Below are positions 26,535 through 34,980 of a DNA stretch of 64,000 nt, in pieces; positions within the stretch are counted from its first letter, which is position 1; each line of letters begins with the position of its first letter. Source of the DNA: Chloroflexota bacterium (GTDB taxonomy: Bacteria > Chloroflexota > Anaerolineae > Anaerolineales > UBA4823); assembly GCA_029782365.1 (NCBI GenBank), contig JAKOUW010000234.1, positions 58,361-122,360 on the forward strand. The letters run 5' to 3'. The position numbers and the translations under genes are program-made. The notes beneath the pieces were generated by a model that was not told where the DNA came from, did no database searches, and saw nothing but the letters and a program-made list of their open reading frames with translations.

Positions 26535-27338
26535 TTACTTCAACGAGTCGTCGAAATCCTCGAACACCCCAGCCAGGCTGCTCTTGCGCACCTGGTCCAG
26601 GCATTTCTTCAGCGCCGCACGGTCGGCCGCGCTGCTGGCGACATGCAAGCCGGGCAAATAATGCCGGATCAATGCCTGTGACACTTCAGAGAGTGCTACC
26701 AGGTACGCCCAACCTTTACTGCCGACCACGGCGTGTGTAATGGTGGCGTTTTCGAAATGCAAAATGCCAGCCAGCGCCTGAGCGGCGTTGGCGAGCGCGT
26801 GCTGCTGGTCGTCTTTCTGGTTTTCCAACCCGCCCTGGAGGCCGGCGATCTCTTTTTTTTGAAGCTCGATCAATGTGCGCGCCTCGGCGAGCTGTTTGTT
26901 GCTGTGGGCCAGGTTCTTAGAAAGCCGGAAGATCAGCAGCTCGGCCCACTTAGGGTTCGAGAGAATCAGGCTGAGGTTGGGCTTCGCAAAGCAGTACACC
27001 AGGGCCTGGTCGGAGATTGCCCGGATAGTGGCGCTGCGCCGCTCGTCGTTGATCAGGCTCATCTCGCCGACAAAATTGACCGCTTCGATCATGCCGATCT
27101 GCGTTTCTTGCCCGGCCATGTTTTTATATACCCCCAGCCGTCCGGAGCGCAGCAGGAAGAGCGACTTGTCGAACTCCTCCTCGATGATCAGCGCTGATCC
27201 GGATGGGTAGATGCGGGTAAAGGATAGGAAAGCCGCTATTTCGTCGCGCGGCACATTGAAGCGGTTGGCCAGTTCATTGGGTGGGTATTGACTGCCTTCC
27301 ATCCAGACATGGGTTGGCTCATTGATTAATGCGCTCAT
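26535..27338 (-). CDS. Cyclic-nucleotide-binding-domain protein without DNA-binding domain
   Basis: 267 residues. About residues 35-140 form a cNMP-binding beta-roll (GSALIIEEEFDKSLFLLRSGRLGVYKNM, then the NFVGEMSLINDERRSATIRA phosphate-binding cassette with the conserved E and R). About 140-185 are a coiled coil (LAHSNKQLAEARTLIELQKKE). The last 80 residues are a small domain not recognised by me. There is no helix-turn-helix, so it is not a Crp-type regulator but a cAMP/c-di-GMP-type sensor module acting on another target. It ends 47 bases before the SARP gene on the same strand. The phosphate-binding Arg is present, so ligand binding is plausible. Confidence 0.8.
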   Translation of the reverse strand: MSALINEPTHVWMEGSQYPPNELANRFNVPRDEIAAFLSFTRIYPSGSALIIEEEFDKSLFLLRSGRLGVYKNMAGQETQIGMIEAVNFVGEMSLINDERRSATIRAISDQALVYCFAKPNLSLILSNPKWAELLIFRLSKNLAHSNKQLAEARTLIELQKKEIAGLQGGLENQKDDQQHALANAAQALAGILHFENATITHAVVGSKGWAYLVALSEVSQALIRHYLPGLHVASSAADRAALKKCLDQVRKSSLAGVFEDFDDSLK

Positions 27339-27481
27339 CTCACCTTAATCCTACACCATTTCGATCGGCAGCGCCGTAAAAAACGGGCAAAATATCGACT
27401 ACCAATTTCCGCTTTTATCCATTAAACTTAATTGCAGGGCAGGTCTGCCTGCGTTTCCCTTCGTTTTCAACAGGAGTATAT

Positions 27482-28930
27482 ATGGATCAAAAAGCCGGAG
27501 CTCAAATTGGCGTCAGAGCGTTTGTCCAGTCGCTGGTCATTTTGTTCGCTTTGATGATGATCGCGGGTATCTTGACCCTGGTGGTGCCGGCCGGGCATTA
27601 CACCCGCCTGGATGTGGATGGACGGCAGACGATCGACCCGGCATCTTTCCATTTCATCGACCGACCCGATTATCCTATCTGGCGCTGGTTTGTAGCGCCG
27701 CTCGAGGTGCTGGGCAGTTCCAGCGGCCTGGTGGTGATCATCATTATTATCGTCTTGTTCTTTGCAGGTGGAGCGTTTGCCGTGCTGGATAAAACCGGCA
27801 CCATCAAAGCCTTCATCGGCGGCATTGTGCGCCGCTACCGTCAACGCAAATATCTGCTCTTGATGCTGGTATCGCTGGCGTTTATGTTCCTGGGCGCCGC
27901 GCTGGGCACGCTGGAGGAAGTGGTGCTGCTGGTGCCAGTGATGATCGCCCTTTCGTATTCGCTGGGTTGGGATGCCCTGGTTGGCCTGGGCATGTCCATC
28001 CTGGCTACCAACATGGGCTTTTCGGCGGCGATTTCCAACCCCTACACCCTGGGCGTATCGCAGCAGTTGGCCGGCCTGCCTTTGTTTTCTGGCGTCTGGC
28101 TGCGCATCCTGATTTTCATTGTGATTTACGCACTCTTCATTTACTTTCTGAGCAGCTATGCCCGGCGCATCGATCGCGATCCACAAGTTTCGCTGGTCTA
28201 TCAAGAAGACCGCGCTGAGCGCTTGAAATACCAGCATTATGAGCAGGCCTTTTCTGAGGAAAGCCCTCTCCAAAACCGGGCCATCCTGTTCTTCGGCCTG
28301 TTCTTAATCCTGATCCTGGTGGTGATGCTGGCTGGCCCATTTGTGCCGTTCATCTCTGATTATGCTCTGCCTTTGGTGGGGGTGTTGTTCCTGGTGGGCG
28401 GCCTGGGAGCTGGTCTTCTCTCGGGCGCCGGCGGGCGCACGGTCTGGAAGGGGCTGGTGGAGGGGTTAGGCGGCCTGGCGCCTTCGGTGCCACTGATTTT
28501 GATGGCCGCCAGCATCCGGTATATCATCGACAGCGGCGGCGTCACCGACACCATCTTGCACGCCGCGGCTGGTATGTTCACCCACCTGGGCTCTTACCCG
28601 GCCGCGCTGGTGGTGTACGCCCTGGCGCTGGGCATTGAATTTTTCATCGCTTCTGGCTCGGCCAAGGCCTTTTTGATGATGCCCATCGTGCTTCCGCTGG
28701 CCGACCTGGTGGGCGTCACCCGCCAAACGGCGGTGTTGGCTTATATCTTCGGTGATGGCTTTTCCAACCTTGCTTATCCGACCAACCCGCTGCTGCTGAT
28801 TTGCCTGGGGCTGACGGTTGTCAGTTATCCCAAGTGGATCCGCTGGACGGCAAAGCTGTGGCTGTGGGTGGCGCTGGCAACGCTGGTCTTCCTGGCAGTG
28901 GCAGTGGCGGTGCATTACGGGCCGTTCTGA
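27482..28930 (+). CDS. YfcC-type / C4-dicarboxylate anaerobic carrier family transporter
   Basis: A 482-residue transporter with about twelve membrane segments, of the YfcC/DcuC superfamily that moves dicarboxylates, amino acids or peptides. The sequence starts with ALMMIAGILTLVVPAGHYTR, the typical first helix followed by a soluble loop with a DGRQTIDPASFHF stretch. The GAALGTLEEVVLLVPVMIALSYSLGWD block and the late GSAKAFLMMPIVLPLADLVGVTRQTAVLAYIFGDGFSN block are typical of YfcC proteins. CAGGAG precedes the ATG. It is monocistronic. Substrate unknown. Confidence 0.85.
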   Translation: MDQKAGAQIGVRAFVQSLVILFALMMIAGILTLVVPAGHYTRLDVDGRQTIDPASFHFIDRPDYPIWRWFVAPLEVLGSSSGLVVIIIIIVLFFAGGAFAVLDKTGTIKAFIGGIVRRYRQRKYLLLMLVSLAFMFLGAALGTLEEVVLLVPVMIALSYSLGWDALVGLGMSILATNMGFSAAISNPYTLGVSQQLAGLPLFSGVWLRILIFIVIYALFIYFLSSYARRIDRDPQVSLVYQEDRAERLKYQHYEQAFSEESPLQNRAILFFGLFLILILVVMLAGPFVPFISDYALPLVGVLFLVGGLGAGLLSGAGGRTVWKGLVEGLGGLAPSVPLILMAASIRYIIDSGGVTDTILHAAAGMFTHLGSYPAALVVYALALGIEFFIASGSAKAFLMMPIVLPLADLVGVTRQTAVLAYIFGDGFSNLAYPTNPLLLICLGLTVVSYPKWIRWTAKLWLWVALATLVFLAVAVAVHYGPF

Positions 28931-29038
28931 TTTTGCTTAAGTAAATGAGAGAAAAGCGGATGTTTTCTATACAAATTTGCTAAAAACGGTTAAGATAGAA
29001 CAGCAATTTGATCAATCCAAATCCTTCAGGAGGCTGTT

Positions 29039-29695
29039 ATGAATCTTGGAAAAGCGTTCACGTATCCGTTTGAAGATCCCGACTATTTGAAAAAACTGGG
29101 CATCGCCGCCTTGATGGCACTGATTCCCATTTTTGGGAGCATGGTGTTGATCGGTTGGCAGGTGGAGATCACCCGCCGGGTGTTCCGCCGCCAGACGCCT
29201 GTGCTGCCGGAGTGGACTGACTTTGGCGCTTTATTCATGCAGGGTCTGAAGGCTTTCGTGGTTTTGCTTGTTTACCTGCTGCCGATTATTCTGATCAATG
29301 CCTGCGTACAGGTTTCCATGATCCCGCTGCAGTCGCAATCGAACAACACCTTTGTGATGATTTCGAGTGTCGTGGGGATTGTCGGCGGCTGCCTTTCATT
29401 CATTTTGGGTATTGCGACAGCACTGCTCCTCCCGCCGGCGCTGGGTATTTTTGCCGATACCGGCCAGATCGGCGCCGCATTGAAGTTCAATGATGTGATC
29501 GCCCTGCTGCGCGCCAATACATCCGCTTATTTGTTGGCCTTCGTTGGAAGCCTGATCACCGGCATCCTGGTTCCGCTGGGTATCATTCTATGCTGTGTGG
29601 GATTGTTCATCACCCTGGCCCTGGCCTCCGCCATCAACGGCCACCTGCACGGGCAGGCATATGCCCTTGCAAAGGGTATGGGCCCCGTCAATTGA
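29039..29695 (+). CDS. DUF4013 family membrane protein
   Basis: A 218-residue membrane protein with around four to five hydrophobic segments. The beginning, MNLGKAFTYPFEDPDYLKKL followed by IAALMALIPIFGSMVLIGWQVEITRRV, matches what I know of DUF4013 proteins, which start with a short cytosolic helix naming a membrane permease-like fold. Function is not known for the family. AGGAGG sits before the ATG. It is followed by a perfect 15-bp hairpin, so it is probably a single-gene transcript. Confidence 0.8.
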   Translation: MNLGKAFTYPFEDPDYLKKLGIAALMALIPIFGSMVLIGWQVEITRRVFRRQTPVLPEWTDFGALFMQGLKAFVVLLVYLLPIILINACVQVSMIPLQSQSNNTFVMISSVVGIVGGCLSFILGIATALLLPPALGIFADTGQIGAALKFNDVIALLRANTSAYLLAFVGSLITGILVPLGIILCCVGLFITLALASAINGHLHGQAYALAKGMGPVN

Positions 29696-29700
29696 CCTTC

Positions 29701-29740
29701 AACAGAGCCTGGCCATACGAAAGACTGGCCAGGCTCTGTT
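29701..29740 (+). terminator. Perfect 15-bp hairpin after the DUF4013 gene
   Basis: AACAGAGCCTGGCCA (29701-29715) pairs exactly with 29726-29740 around the loop TACGAAAGAC. No long T-run follows, so efficient intrinsic termination is uncertain, but the position just after a stop codon supports a terminator or mRNA-end stabiliser. Confidence 0.7.
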
Positions 29741-29839
29741 CCTACCTGCACGAAGGAGCGAGGCCTTACCTGGTCGTTTGACTGAGGCGCGCCGCGCCGG
29801 ATTTTGCTATACTCCAATTATTCTTATGGAGGTAGACAA

Positions 29840-30748
29840 ATGTCCGAAACAATCAATCCTTTAACTGCATTTTCAAACGCCCTGGCCGATGCCGCCGCCA
29901 AAGCCGGCGAGGCTACTGTGCTGGTCAACGGGCGTCGGCGCATGCCATCCAGCGGCGTGCATTTTGCGGCTGGCCTGGTGCTAACGGCCAGCCACACCGT
30001 TGAGCGCGAAGAGGCCATCCAGGTGCTGTTTGGCAGCGGTGTGCAAACCGGCGCGGTCCTCGTGGGCCGCGACCCTTCCAGCGACCTGGCCGTCCTGCGT
30101 CTGGAGCAAGCCGGCGGGCCTGTGGCCAGCCGCGCCGCCCAGGATGGGCGGGTGGGCCAGTTGGTGCTTTCGCTGGGCCGCCCCTCAGAAAATGGAATCG
30201 AAGCCAGTTTGGGTGTAGTCAGCTCGGCCGGTGGGCCAGTCCGCCTGCACGGCGGCGGCTTGCTGGAGCGTTACCTGCGTACAGATACCATCCCTTACCC
30301 CGGCTTTTCCGGCGGTCCACTGGTTGACGCCGAGGGCAGTGTGCTGGGCATCAACACCTCCGGCCTGACGCCCGGCTCAGCCCTGACCATCCCGGCCAGC
30401 CTGGCGTGGAATGTGGCAGACGCGCTCAGCCAGCATGGGCATGTGCGGCGCGGCTACCTGGGGGTGCGCAGCCAGCCTGTGGAACTGCCGTCCGCCGCCC
30501 AGCAGGCGCTGGGCCGCGAACAGAAAACTGGCCTGCTGCTGGTGGGGGTGGACGATGGCAGCCCGGCAGCCCAGGGCGGCTTAATGCTGGGGGATGTACT
30601 GGTGGGGCTGGGAGGGCAGGTTGTGGAAGACCCCGATGTGCTGGTCGGCATGTTGAGCGGCAGCCTGGTGGGCACGACAACACCGGTGGAGATTGTACGC
30701 GCCGGTCAGCCGCAAACTCTCTCAGTTGTGGTTGGCGAGCGCAAATAG
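29840..30748 (+). CDS. Cytosolic HtrA-like serine protease with PDZ domain
   Basis: A 302-residue trypsin-fold protease. The catalytic triad is intact: His52 in LTASHTV, Asp82 in SSDLAVLRLE and Ser157 in GFSGGPLVD. About residues 204-300 form a PDZ domain (GYLGVRSQPVELP to GGLMLGDVLVGLGG), which in HtrA proteins binds C-terminal peptides. There is no signal peptide or membrane segment, so it acts inside the cell, unlike most HtrA family members. The start is set at ATG 29840, with TGGAGGT (29827-29833) ahead; 12 upstream codons are open without a ribosome site. It is followed 15 bases later by a second, PDZ-less protease and then a response regulator, which together form an operon. Confidence 0.9.
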   Translation: MSETINPLTAFSNALADAAAKAGEATVLVNGRRRMPSSGVHFAAGLVLTASHTVEREEAIQVLFGSGVQTGAVLVGRDPSSDLAVLRLEQAGGPVASRAAQDGRVGQLVLSLGRPSENGIEASLGVVSSAGGPVRLHGGGLLERYLRTDTIPYPGFSGGPLVDAEGSVLGINTSGLTPGSALTIPASLAWNVADALSQHGHVRRGYLGVRSQPVELPSAAQQALGREQKTGLLLVGVDDGSPAAQGGLMLGDVLVGLGGQVVEDPDVLVGMLSGSLVGTTTPVEIVRAGQPQTLSVVVGERK

Positions 30749-30763
30749 GAAGGCAGGCTAAAT

Positions 30764-31393
30764 ATGGATGCCCGTTTATTCGGCCTGGCAGACCAAATGG
30801 CCGCAACCATTGCCTCGATCCAGCCCAGCCTGGTCATTGTGCAGGGCAAGCGTGACTCGGCTGGTGCTGGAGTGGTCTGGCGCCAGCAGGGGATCATCCT
30901 GACCAACAATCATGTGCTCAACGGCAGCGAGCCGAAGGTGATCTTGCCCGACGGCCGCCAGTTGGCTGCCCAGATCATCCGCCGCGACGAGGAAATCGAC
31001 CTGGCGCTGCTGCGCGTGGAGGCGCGCGACCTGCAACCAGCGCACGTAGCGCTCCAGGGCCAGCCGCGCACCGGCGAGCTGGTGTACGCCATGGGGCATC
31101 CCTGGGGTGAGCGCAACTTCGTTACCGTGGGCATCATCAGCGGGCAGGGCGAGCTGGAGACACGCGGCGGTAGGCGGGTGGCTTTCCTGCGCACGGATGC
31201 GCGCCTGGCGCCCGGCAACTCAGGTGGGCCGCTGCTCACAGCAGGCGGGCAGGTTGCTGGGATCAATACGATGATCCTGGGCGGCGACCAGGGCCTGGCG
31301 ATTTCCGCCCAGGTGGCCGAGGATTTTGCCAGTCAGGCCTTGGTCGAGAACAAGCCCGCTTCCACCAGCCGCTCCAGCGAGGGGTTTATCTAA
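30764..31393 (+). CDS. Second trypsin-like serine protease, no PDZ domain
   Basis: 209 residues, a bare trypsin-like catalytic domain. The triad is His50 in IILTNNHVLNG, Asp79 in EEIDLALLRVE and Ser153 in APGNSGGPLLT, with the oxyanion glycines in place. It lacks both a signal peptide and a PDZ domain, and ends in a short Ser-rich tail (KPASTSRSSEGFI). Compared with the upstream protease it is shorter by exactly the PDZ part. It starts 15 bases after the first protease, and the response regulator ATG follows its stop codon with no gap, so the three are translationally linked. The target is unknown. Confidence 0.88.
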   Translation: MDARLFGLADQMAATIASIQPSLVIVQGKRDSAGAGVVWRQQGIILTNNHVLNGSEPKVILPDGRQLAAQIIRRDEEIDLALLRVEARDLQPAHVALQGQPRTGELVYAMGHPWGERNFVTVGIISGQGELETRGGRRVAFLRTDARLAPGNSGGPLLTAGGQVAGINTMILGGDQGLAISAQVAEDFASQALVENKPASTSRSSEGFI

Positions 31394-32029
31394 ATGCGCG
31401 TATTGGTGGTTGCGCCCACCATGGCCCTGCGGGTCGGCCTGGCTGCCATGCTGCAGGCTGTCGACCCACAGATCAGCGTCAGCGCCCAGGCAGGGACGAC
31501 TGCCGAAGCGCTGGCGCTGGCCGAGCAGGCTGATGTTGTGCTGCTGGCGGGCGGTCCGTGGCGCGTGAGCGACTTACAGCGCCTGGAAACATTGAAGGAA
31601 CGGGTCGGCTTGCTGCTCTTGAGCGACGAGCCGGAATACGCCAGCCGCCTGTTTGAAGCCTGGGGCGGCGTGGCCTGGGGAGTTTTGAGCAGCGACGCCA
31701 GCCCCGAAGAGCTGGCCGCTGCCCTGCGCGCCGTCCAGGAAGGCCTGGTCGTCGGGCCAGAGCGTTTGCTGCGCCGCCTGATGGCTTCGCCAACCCTGAG
31801 CATGATGGGTGGGCCGGCAATGGAAGGTGAAAACGAGCTGACCGCTCGGGAACGTGAAGTGCTGCAGCGCCTGGCGCAGGGGCTGGCGAACAAACAGATC
31901 GGCCTGGCATTGGGCATCAGCGAGCACACGGTAAAATTTCACGTCTCGGCGGTATATGCCAAGCTGGGAGCTGCCAACCGCACCGAGGCAGTGCGCTTTG
32001 GCCTGCAAAAAGGGCTGATCAGCCTGTAA
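31394..32029 (+). CDS. NarL/LuxR-type regulator with a degenerate receiver domain
   Basis: 211 residues: an N-terminal receiver-like domain (about 1-120) and a C-terminal LuxR-type helix-turn-helix (about 147-211; ELTAREREVLQRLAQGLANK then HTVKFHVSAVYAKLGAANRTEA). The receiver has lost its phosphorylation chemistry. The acidic pair at residues 8-9 reads Pro-Thr, the phosphoacceptor position is Ala52 (VVLLAGGP where family members have a DVVLLD-type strand), and the conserved Lys near GVLSSD is a serine. It therefore should not be activated by a histidine kinase. Its ATG directly follows the stop codon of the second protease, suggesting the proteases or another partner control it. DNA targets are unknown. 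Confidence 0.85.
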   Translation: MRVLVVAPTMALRVGLAAMLQAVDPQISVSAQAGTTAEALALAEQADVVLLAGGPWRVSDLQRLETLKERVGLLLLSDEPEYASRLFEAWGGVAWGVLSSDASPEELAAALRAVQEGLVVGPERLLRRLMASPTLSMMGGPAMEGENELTAREREVLQRLAQGLANKQIGLALGISEHTVKFHVSAVYAKLGAANRTEAVRFGLQKGLISL

Positions 32030-32088
32030 CTGCAGGGTAACAAGGGGATATCTATCCGAAAGGGTATATTTCTTGCACCCTCCGGTGC

Positions 32089-32481
32089 ATGGAGATCAAC
32101 CGCAAGCTAAAAGTTTTAATTGTGGAGGATGAAATCCTGAATGCCATGGCCCTCCAGCTTCAAATGAAGCAGATGGGTTATGAAACCTGCCACCTGGCCG
32201 CCTCGGGCAAACAGGCGCTCCAGGTAGCCGACCAGGAAAAGCCGGATGTAGTGCTGATGGATGTGCATTTGTGCGGGGGCATGAACGGCGTCGAAGCCAT
32301 GCGCCAGATTGCGGGGTTGGCCGACCGCTCGTGCCCGGCGGTTTTGTATGTGACGGGCGACGATAATGGGGATTTGATGGGTGAGATCGAGGATACTCAG
32401 CCGATCGGCTGCGTGGTCAAACCGTATTCCGCCGACCAGATTGATTCGATCATCCAGGGCTGGATCGACAAGCAGGTTTGA
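32089..32481 (+). CDS. Single-domain response regulator
   Basis: 130 residues, a complete CheY-like receiver and nothing else. Key residues are intact: VEDE for the metal-binding acids, PDVVLMDVHL with the phosphoacceptor Asp, Thr in YVTGDD and Lys in VVKPYS. The HLCGGMNGVEAM loop is of the longer type seen in output-less receivers associated with hybrid signalling. It lies 59 bases after the degenerate regulator in the same direction, but the ATG has no clear ribosome site. A partner kinase is not in the window. Confidence 0.85.
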   Translation: MEINRKLKVLIVEDEILNAMALQLQMKQMGYETCHLAASGKQALQVADQEKPDVVLMDVHLCGGMNGVEAMRQIAGLADRSCPAVLYVTGDDNGDLMGEIEDTQPIGCVVKPYSADQIDSIIQGWIDKQV

Positions 32482-32607
32482 TTCCTGACCCGGAGCCAGG
32501 GCGATTGCCCCGGTTGGGGAGGAACCTTCTTTTACGCTGATTGCCGCGGCCTGCAGAGCTGTGCGCAATTCTGGATATCCAGCGCTTCGCGCGGGCGAAT
32601 TTCATTA

Positions 32608-32620
32608 TATAATGAGGAAT
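32608..32620 (+). promoter_or_regulatory. -10 box next to the start of the zinc-ribbon GTPase gene
   Basis: A perfect TATAAT (32608-32613) ends seven bases before the ATG at 32621, with only GAGG between. Transcription starting 6-8 bases downstream would give a leaderless or near-leaderless mRNA. No good -35 box is visible. Confidence 0.5.
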
Positions 32621-33838
32621 ATGTCTGCCTGGAAAAGCGTCCTGTCTGTCTGGAACAATATCAAAGAATTTGAAGTGGCTCCGATTCAAAAGGAAGCCCT
32701 GCAAGAAATACACATTCTGCTGACCGGGGTGCCAGGCTCGGGCCGCCATACCCTGGCAGGCCGCATGCTTACGGACCCCGCCCGCCCTGCCTTGGCGCCG
32801 GCCCTGGCCGGGCTGCGCATTCTCGACTTGCCCGACGCCGAGCGCGCCGCGCCAGCCGACCTGATGATCATTCTGGTCGATGCCGCGGCGGCTTCGTATG
32901 CCGCTGAACAGGCCGTCGCCCGCCGCTGGCGCCAGGCCGGGGTAAAAACCGTGGTGCTGTTTAACCAGCGCGCCCAGGCGCCCATCGCGTCAGAGGCCAC
33001 TCAGTCTGAGCTGTGGGAAGCCAACCAGGTCTTATACGGCTCGGTTCTGGATACAGCTTTCCTGCTGGAGCAGTTTGTGCCGGCGGTGTGGGGTTTGTTG
33101 GTGGAAAAACAGCTTACCCTGGGCCGCAATTTCCCGTTATTTCGCGTCCCGATCGCCCGCCAGTTGATCAACGAAGCCAGCCTGTCGAATGCCGCCTATG
33201 CACTTAGCACCGGTCTGGCCGAAATCGTCCCGATGTTGGACATCCCGCTGAACATCACCGATATGGTGATCCTGACCAAGGCGCAGGCGTTTCTGGTGTA
33301 CCGCCTGGGTCTGCTGCTTGGGTATTCGATTTACTGGCAAAATTACCTGAGCGAATTCGGCAGTGTGATCGGCGCCGGTTTTTTCTGGCGCCAGGCAGCG
33401 CGCGAGCTGATCGGCCTGGTTCCGGTATGGGGCATCGTGCCCAAGGTGGCGATCTCTTACGCTGGCACCTACGTGGTGGGCAGCACCGTACTGCAGTGGT
33501 ACCTGACCGGGCGCAAGCTTACCCGCCAGCAGATCAACGCTATGTACAGCCAGGCCCTGGAGCAGGGGCGCCAATACGCCCGCCGCCTGGTCGAGCGGCT
33601 GCCCAAAGTCTCGCCGCCGCGCCTGCCGGCCTGGAAGCTGCCCAGGCTGCAGCTTCCAGCAAAAACTGCCCAACAGCCTGTTGAGGCGAAGCCCAAGCCG
33701 GCGCCGAAGCGCGGCAAACGTGTCTGCCCAACCTGCGGGCAGCGCAGTGCGCCAGATGCCAATTTCTGCCAGTACTGTGGCGCCCACTTTATGGAAACCC
33801 AAACCGAGCCTGAGCCGCCCGAAATTCCACTGAATTAG
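32621..33838 (+). CDS. Degenerate GTPase-like protein with DUF697-like membrane region and C-terminal zinc ribbon
   Basis: 405 residues from ATG 32621. About residues 25-150 are GTPase-like: a P-loop of GVPGSGRHT (non-canonical GxPGSGRxT), LRILDLPDAER at the switch II/Walker B position, and TVVLFNQRA where NKxD would be. About 175-330 are helical and hydrophobic (RQLINEASLSNAAYALSTGLAEIVPML, then two or three membrane-like helices with LIGLVPVWGIVPKVAISYAGTYVVG), similar in plan to DUF697 domains attached to small GTPases. About 370-392 are a zinc ribbon with CPTCGQRS and CQYCG. The chemistry looks lost, so it may be a scaffold or sensor. Family identity is only moderately sure. Confidence 0.7.
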   Translation: MSAWKSVLSVWNNIKEFEVAPIQKEALQEIHILLTGVPGSGRHTLAGRMLTDPARPALAPALAGLRILDLPDAERAAPADLMIILVDAAAASYAAEQAVARRWRQAGVKTVVLFNQRAQAPIASEATQSELWEANQVLYGSVLDTAFLLEQFVPAVWGLLVEKQLTLGRNFPLFRVPIARQLINEASLSNAAYALSTGLAEIVPMLDIPLNITDMVILTKAQAFLVYRLGLLLGYSIYWQNYLSEFGSVIGAGFFWRQAARELIGLVPVWGIVPKVAISYAGTYVVGSTVLQWYLTGRKLTRQQINAMYSQALEQGRQYARRLVERLPKVSPPRLPAWKLPRLQLPAKTAQQPVEAKPKPAPKRGKRVCPTCGQRSAPDANFCQYCGAHFMETQTEPEPPEIPLN

Positions 33839-33878
33839 CCTGCCAATTTAGATTCATCCCTGAAAATCCGGCTTCGAT

Positions 33879-33907
33879 TTGGAAGTTCTTCTCGCGCAAG
33901 GTATAAT
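33879..33907 (+). promoter_or_regulatory. Promoter of the nucleotidyltransferase-aminotransferase-gatB unit
   Basis: TTGGAA (33879-33884), a 17-base spacer and a perfect TATAAT (33902-33907) precede the GTG start at 33937 by 29 bases. The same TTGGAA/TATAAT pair precedes the SARP gene. Confidence 0.7.
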
Positions 33908-33936
33908 GAGGCAAATTCTTCGAAATGGAGGCTGCT

Positions 33937-34953
33937 GTGACCGACAGCCGTTTGAAAGTCGTCATCCCCATGGCCGGTTTGGGCACCCGGCTGCGCCCAC
34001 ATACCTGGAGTAAACCAAAACAGTTGATCAGTGTGGCTGGGAAAACCGTCCTGGCGCATGTGCTGGATATGTTGAACTCCTTGACTGACCCGCAAAATGT
34101 TGAATTCATCCACATCATTGGCTACCTTGGCGAACAGATTGAAACCTATGTCCGCCAGAATTACCCGGACATTCCCTCTCACTTCGTTCTCCAGGAAAAC
34201 CCGCGCGGCCAATCGCAAGCCATTTACCTGGCGAAAGAGCACCTGACCTCCGGTCCGATGTTGATGATCTTTGCCGACACGCTGATCGACACGGATCTGA
34301 GCTTCCTGGCGAACGAGGATGCGGACGCAGTCGCCTGGGTCAAGGAGGTGCCCGACCCACGCCGCTTTGGCGTGGCGGAAGTGTCGCCCGAGGGCTGGGT
34401 GACGCGGCTGATCGAAAAACCGACCGATTTGAGCAACAACCTGGTATTGGTCGGCTGTTATTATTTCAAGCACTCGGAAGACCTGATCTCTGCCATCGAA
34501 GAACAGTTAGAGCGCAACATCCAATTGAAAGGCGAGTTTTTCCTGGTCGATGCGGTGAATATTATGCTGCAGCGCGGGCTCAAGATGCGCACCAAGGTGG
34601 TAGAACATTGGTTAGATGCCGGCACGCCGGACGCCTTGTTGGAATCGAACCGCTTCTTGCTGGACCACGGGCGGGCGAATGTCTGCCAGCCCGAAGTGCG
34701 CGAAGGCGTGGTGATCAACCCGCCGGTGTTTGTCCATCCCGATGCGCACATCGAAACTTCGGTCATCGGACCGTATGTTTCGATTGGCGCAGGCTGCCAG
34801 ATTCAAAACTCGATCATCCGCAATACCATCCTGGAGGAAAACGCTCAACTGCGTGACCTGGTGCTGAGCGATTCGTTGATCGGGCGCAAGGCTGAAATCG
34901 AAGGCCACCCCTGGATGTTGAACGCCGGAGATAATACGGAACTTTCCGTCTAG
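33937..34953 (+). CDS. Sugar-phosphate nucleotidyltransferase (GTG start)
   Basis: 338 residues of the nucleotidyltransferase fold that activates hexose-phosphates to NDP-sugars. The nucleotide-binding loop is VVIPMAGLGTRLRPHTWSKPKQL, followed by ADTLIDTDLSF and KPTDLSNN. The last 90 residues form a left-handed beta-helix of hexapeptide type (VVINPPVFVHPDAHIETSVIG). Start chosen at GTG 33937: GGAGG (33927-33931) lies five bases ahead, whereas the ATG at 33925 overlaps that site. It most resembles glucose-1-phosphate thymidylyl/uridylyltransferases, substrate not decided. It is followed 27 bases later by an aminotransferase. Confidence 0.85.
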   Translation: MTDSRLKVVIPMAGLGTRLRPHTWSKPKQLISVAGKTVLAHVLDMLNSLTDPQNVEFIHIIGYLGEQIETYVRQNYPDIPSHFVLQENPRGQSQAIYLAKEHLTSGPMLMIFADTLIDTDLSFLANEDADAVAWVKEVPDPRRFGVAEVSPEGWVTRLIEKPTDLSNNLVLVGCYYFKHSEDLISAIEEQLERNIQLKGEFFLVDAVNIMLQRGLKMRTKVVEHWLDAGTPDALLESNRFLLDHGRANVCQPEVREGVVINPPVFVHPDAHIETSVIGPYVSIGAGCQIQNSIIRNTILEENAQLRDLVLSDSLIGRKAEIEGHPWMLNAGDNTELSV

Positions 34954-34980
34954 CAAGCCGCACAGGTATAAGGAGATCGT

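Noticed and set aside
27467..28273. A 268-codon open frame opposite the YfcC gene
   Set aside because: It is exactly antisense to a clear membrane transporter; His/Gln-rich composition is typical for the shadow of hydrophobic codons.
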